Part shown: positions 61,482 to 64,000 of the stretch, piece by piece
Layout of the letters: each line of letters opens with the position of its first letter
Position numbering within the stretch: the stretch's first letter is position 1
Assembly (NCBI RefSeq): GCF_020991455.1
Contig: NZ_JAJMOX010000008.1
Span: forward strand, 248,001-312,000
Length of the DNA stretch: 64,000 nucleotides
Direction: 5' to 3'
Origin: Flavobacterium sp. JAS
GTDB taxonomy: Bacteria; Bacteroidota; Bacteroidia; Flavobacteriales; Flavobacteriaceae
The notes under the pieces: model-generated
The model's database searches: none
The model's input: only the letters and a program-made list of their open reading frames with translations
What the model was told of the DNA's origin: nothing
Program-made: the position numbers and the translations under genes

Positions 61482-61640
61482 TTTGCCACGAATTTCACTA
61501 ATTTTCACGAATAAATTTTGACGCAAAATCATTGTTTTTAAAATCTGCACACAAACTAATTAGTGAAAATTCGTGAAATTCGTAGCAAAAATTTAGACTA
61601 TTCCATTTATGTTAATTCATAAAATTCGTGGCGAAAATTT
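61482..61640. repeat. CACGAATT-type inverted repeat upstream of map
   Basis: Imperfect 31-bp arms at 61482-61512 (TTTGCCACGAATTTCACTAA…) and 61559-61589, which differ at two positions when paired, plus a third partial copy (AAAATTCGTGGCGAAAATTT, 61621-61640). It fills most of the 315-bp gap between the DUF445 and map genes; apart from it and the map promoter I see nothing there. Confidence 0.8.
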
Positions 61641-61677
61641 TTAAATTCATCAACCTAAAAAAATAATATTAAAATCG

Positions 61678-61685
61678 TACTTTTG
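61678..61685 (+). promoter_or_regulatory. Promoter -7 element (TACTTTTG) of map
   Basis: Perfect TAnnTTTG, 21 nt before ATG 61707. It overlaps an in-frame TTG (61683), so that codon is not the start. Confidence 0.55.
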
Positions 61686-61706
61686 CGAACTGAAAATCTG
61701 AAAAAT

Positions 61707-62525
61707 ATGATTATCCAAAAAAGTAGAGAGGAAATTGAATTAATGCGCGAAAGTGCTTTAATCGTATCGAAAACATTAGGAATGATTGCTTCTGAAATTA
61801 AAGAAGGAGTTACCACATTATATCTTGACAAATTAGCTGAGGAATTTATCCGTGATCACGGTGCGGTTCCTAGTTTCTTGGGATTATATGATTTTCCGAA
61901 TTCACTTTGTATGAGTCCAAACTCTCAGGTTGTACACGGAATCCCGAATAATACGCCATTGAAAAGCGGTGATGTTATTTCGGTAGATTGTGGTGCATTC
62001 AAAAATGGATATCATGGTGATCATGCTTATAGTTTTGAAATTGGAGAAGTTGCTCCTGAGGTAAAAAAACTTCTGCAAGTAACTAAAGAATCTCTTTATG
62101 TAGGAATTAGAGAATTTAAAGCTGGAAATCGCGTTGAAGATGTTGGAAATGCGATTCAAAAATATACTGAATCTCACGGTTACGGAGTTGTTCGCGAATT
62201 GGTTGGTCACGGTTTAGGGCAAAAAATGCACGAAGAACCAGAAATGCCAAACTACGGAAAACGTGGTCGCGGAAAACTTTTTGTTGAAGGAATGGTTGTT
62301 GCAATTGAGCCAATGATTAACATGGGAACAAGAAACATCAAACAACATAAAGACGGCTGGACAATTACAACTGCTGACGGAAAAGCAAGTGCACATTTCG
62401 AACACGACGTGGCACTAATAGACGGAAAACCAGAATTATTATCGACTTTCCAATACATCTATAAAGCCTTAGGAATCGTAAGCAACGAAGAAGACGAATT
62501 CAGAAAAGTGCCGTTAGTTCTATAA
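61707..62525 (+). CDS. map: Methionine aminopeptidase type I
   Basis: Removes N-terminal Met. I start at MIIQKSREEIELMRESALIV, the normal MetAP N-terminus. Metal ligands are visible in order: VDCGAFKNGYHGDHAYSF (two Asp), VGHGLGQKMHEEPEMPNYG (His), MVVAIEPMIN (Glu) and SAHFEHDVALI (Glu). No N-terminal Zn extension, so type Ia. 272 aa. Lies 27 bp before a methyltransferase gene, likely co-transcribed. Confidence 0.97.
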   Translation: MIIQKSREEIELMRESALIVSKTLGMIASEIKEGVTTLYLDKLAEEFIRDHGAVPSFLGLYDFPNSLCMSPNSQVVHGIPNNTPLKSGDVISVDCGAFKNGYHGDHAYSFEIGEVAPEVKKLLQVTKESLYVGIREFKAGNRVEDVGNAIQKYTESHGYGVVRELVGHGLGQKMHEEPEMPNYGKRGRGKLFVEGMVVAIEPMINMGTRNIKQHKDGWTITTADGKASAHFEHDVALIDGKPELLSTFQYIYKALGIVSNEEDEFRKVPLVL

Positions 62526-62552
62526 TTAAAATTCAACCCCGAATAAAACCCT

Positions 62553-63326
62553 GTGAAAAAACTATTCAAACTAGTATTAAATACAATCCCGCGTCCATTA
62601 TTAATTCGTTTAAGTTATGTGGCACGTCCAATTTTGGCACTTTCATTAAAAGGAAGTCGATTTACTGACCCAATTGACGGGAGAAGTTTCAGATCGTTTT
62701 TGCCGTATGGATATGGAAAACAACGTAACAATGTGCTTTCGCCAAGTACACTTTCGTTAGAAAGACACCGTTTACTTTGGTTGTATTTAAACGATCAGAC
62801 TGATTTTTTTACAGCACCAAAAAAAGTACTTCATTTTGCTCCGGAACAAGCTTTTTATAAAAGATTCCGCAAGCAGAAAAATCTTGATTATACTACAACT
62901 GATTTATTTTCGCCTTTGGCAGATGTAAAAGCAGACATTTGTAATTTGCCTTTCAAAGACAATGAATACGATGTTATTTTATGTAATCATGTTCTAGAAC
63001 ATATTCCGGACGATACAAAAGCAATGCAGGAATTGTTTCGTGTATTGAAACCGGGTGGAATGGCAATTTTGCAAATTCCACAGGATTTATCTAGAGCTGT
63101 AACTTTTGCTGATGATACTATCACAGATCAAAAAGAACGCGCTAAGATTTTTGGACAATACGATCACGTTCGTATTTATGGCCGTGATTATTTTGATAAA
63201 CTAAGAAGCATTGGTTTTATCGTAATCGAAGAAGATTATACGAATAAAATCTCTCCTGAATTGGTTGAGAAATATTGCTTAGCAAAAGGTGAAATTATTC
63301 CGCTTTGTTTTAAACAAGAAAACTAA
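62553..63326 (+). CDS. Class I SAM-dependent methyltransferase (GTG start)
   Basis: 257 aa. The start is GTG, placed by the conserved-looking beginning MKKLFKLVLNTIPRPLLIRL and by the close distance to map. The N-terminal ~85 residues are basic and Arg/Leu-rich (RPILALSLKGSRFTDPIDGR, YGKQRNNVLSPSTLSLERHR). The methyltransferase core follows: KADICNLPFKDNEYDVILCN, HVLEHIPDDTKAMQELFRVL and KPGGMAILQIPQ. It lacks a classical GxGxG loop in clear form. Substrate unknown; a link to cell-envelope glycans is only a possibility. Confidence 0.85.
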   Translation: MKKLFKLVLNTIPRPLLIRLSYVARPILALSLKGSRFTDPIDGRSFRSFLPYGYGKQRNNVLSPSTLSLERHRLLWLYLNDQTDFFTAPKKVLHFAPEQAFYKRFRKQKNLDYTTTDLFSPLADVKADICNLPFKDNEYDVILCNHVLEHIPDDTKAMQELFRVLKPGGMAILQIPQDLSRAVTFADDTITDQKERAKIFGQYDHVRIYGRDYFDKLRSIGFIVIEEDYTNKISPELVEKYCLAKGEIIPLCFKQEN

Positions 63327-63438
63327 ACAGTTTTTTTACCATATAAATTCCTTTAAAAAGTTTTCAAAATAGCAATAATTTGAAAACTTTTTAAATTTTA
63401 GTCCACGCCCAAATCACAATTAAACTCAACCCCTAATC

Positions 63439-64000
63439 TTGGAACTCTCAAAATCATTTCAATTTTGTTTTGACATCAGTTTTGAAAAAAATCTGAATAT
63501 CTTTATCCCAACTGCTTACGTCATCGACAATACCGATGATATTAAATATTTAGACAAAAAAGCAAGTACGGACGTACTGGAGAGTTTTGGAATCGCTTTT
63601 GAAAATTTAGATTCTAGCACCAAAAAAATACTCACTGCTTGTGAATCTTTAAAGTCTGATTTTATTTTCAAAAAATTCAGTGCCAAAATCAAATCGGCAA
63701 AAACAATTGCTGATTTGCAAAAAGACTCCAAAATTGAATTTGCCATTCGTCAGCATTTAAAATTTAACTTAGAATCCTTTTACAATCTAATTGTAAAAGA
63801 ACAATATCCGTTATCTGCTAATATGAGTGCCGAAAAGGATTTTTATCGTTGGAGAGTCGATACAACTTCGTTAGATTTTGAACCTCAAATTCAATTTGAC
63901 AAACATAAAGAAGGAATTACTTATACCCTATCTTTAAAAGAAAACGAAACTTCATTTTTACCAATGGATAAAAGTGTCGATATTCTTTTGGACGAACCGG
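63439..64000 (+). CDS. N-terminal part of a large unidentified protein (runs off the window)
   Basis: An open frame from TTG 63439 (MELSKSFQFCFDISFEKNLN) to the window edge, 187 codons with no stop; an in-frame TAA lies 18 nt upstream of the TTG and no ATG lies between, so the TTG start is forced unless a later ATG (63823) is used. Mixed alpha/beta soluble sequence with FDISFEKNLNIFIPTAYVID, a run of Lys-rich helices and LSLKENETSFLPM. It faintly recalls the N-termini of some Bacteroidota SNF2/DEAD-type helicases, but I cannot confirm this. Confidence 0.6.
   Translation, partial: MELSKSFQFCFDISFEKNLNIFIPTAYVIDNTDDIKYLDKKASTDVLESFGIAFENLDSSTKKILTACESLKSDFIFKKFSAKIKSAKTIADLQKDSKIEFAIRQHLKFNLESFYNLIVKEQYPLSANMSAEKDFYRWRVDTTSLDFEPQIQFDKHKEGITYTLSLKENETSFLPMDKSVDILLDEP

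Noticed and set aside
61683..61706. TTG start for map giving eight more residues
   Set aside because: It lies inside the -7 element TACTTTTG; ATG 61707 matches the normal MetAP start.

Overview
The window reads as a chromosomal segment of a Flavobacterium-like member of the Bacteroidota. Evidence: AT-rich DNA, an intact dcw (division and cell wall) cluster in the Bacteroidota order, the gliding genes gldB and gldC beside nadE, many Gln-ending Sec signal peptides (…FGQ, …MGQ), lipoproteins, families largely confined to Flavobacteriia, and promoter -7 elements of the TAnnTTTG type. No phage, integrase, transposase, CRISPR array, rRNA operon or replication origin is visible.

Layout. 0-5.4 kb: the start of a SulP transporter, a 70-aa protein, an outer-membrane protein, a LytS/LytTR two-component pair with a direct repeat upstream, and an unrecognised cassette (30-aa ORF, 115-aa protein, 365-aa outer-membrane protein). 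5.4-12 kb: accessory genes (YkgJ-type Cys cluster, DnaJ-like Zn protein, DUF3754, Mpo1-like) and three damaged genes in a row (UPF0173 hydrolase with an in-frame TGA, alpha/beta hydrolase with a shifted signal peptide, CPBP protease with a frameshift). 12-29 kb: tRNA-Arg, a gatB/yqeY-domain gene, then the minus-strand dcw run mraZ-rsmH-ftsL-ftsI-murE-mraY-murD-ftsW-murG-(61 aa)-murC-ftsQ-ftsA-ftsZ, headed by repeats matching MraZ operators. 29-37 kb: alpha/beta hydrolase, engB, a 7-TM protein, gldCB, nadE, a LuxR-type regulator and dnaG (TTG start). 37-43 kb: an ECF sigma / anti-sigma-like / outer-membrane triplet, a polyprenyl diphosphate synthase, a lipoprotein and rlmN. 43-52 kb: small lipoprotein, O-methyltransferase, a PhyH dioxygenase bracketed by repeats, PAP2 phosphatase, TatA, and an operon of three CarboxypepD_reg-like paralogues, a DUF6702-like protein and an M1 peptidase. 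52-64 kb: pepE, two identical tRNA-Gly genes, GNAT, two convergent L,D-transpeptidases of different families, DUF5916, gpmI, DUF445, map, a methyltransferase and the start of a large unidentified gene.

How genes work together. The dcw cluster makes lipid-linked peptidoglycan precursor (MurC/D/E, MraY, MurG), polymerises septal wall (FtsW, FtsI) and builds the divisome (FtsL, FtsQ, FtsA, FtsZ); MraZ probably controls it. The two L,D-transpeptidase-type proteins may act on the same wall. GldB and GldC belong to the gliding machinery.

The most unusual points are a nearly identical 19-bp motif upstream of the unknown cassette and of a candidate small RNA, the cluster of damaged genes at 9-12 kb, the MraZ-box array, the LytTR-like direct repeat, and several families of interspersed palindromic elements. 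All calls come from reading the sequence without database searches.
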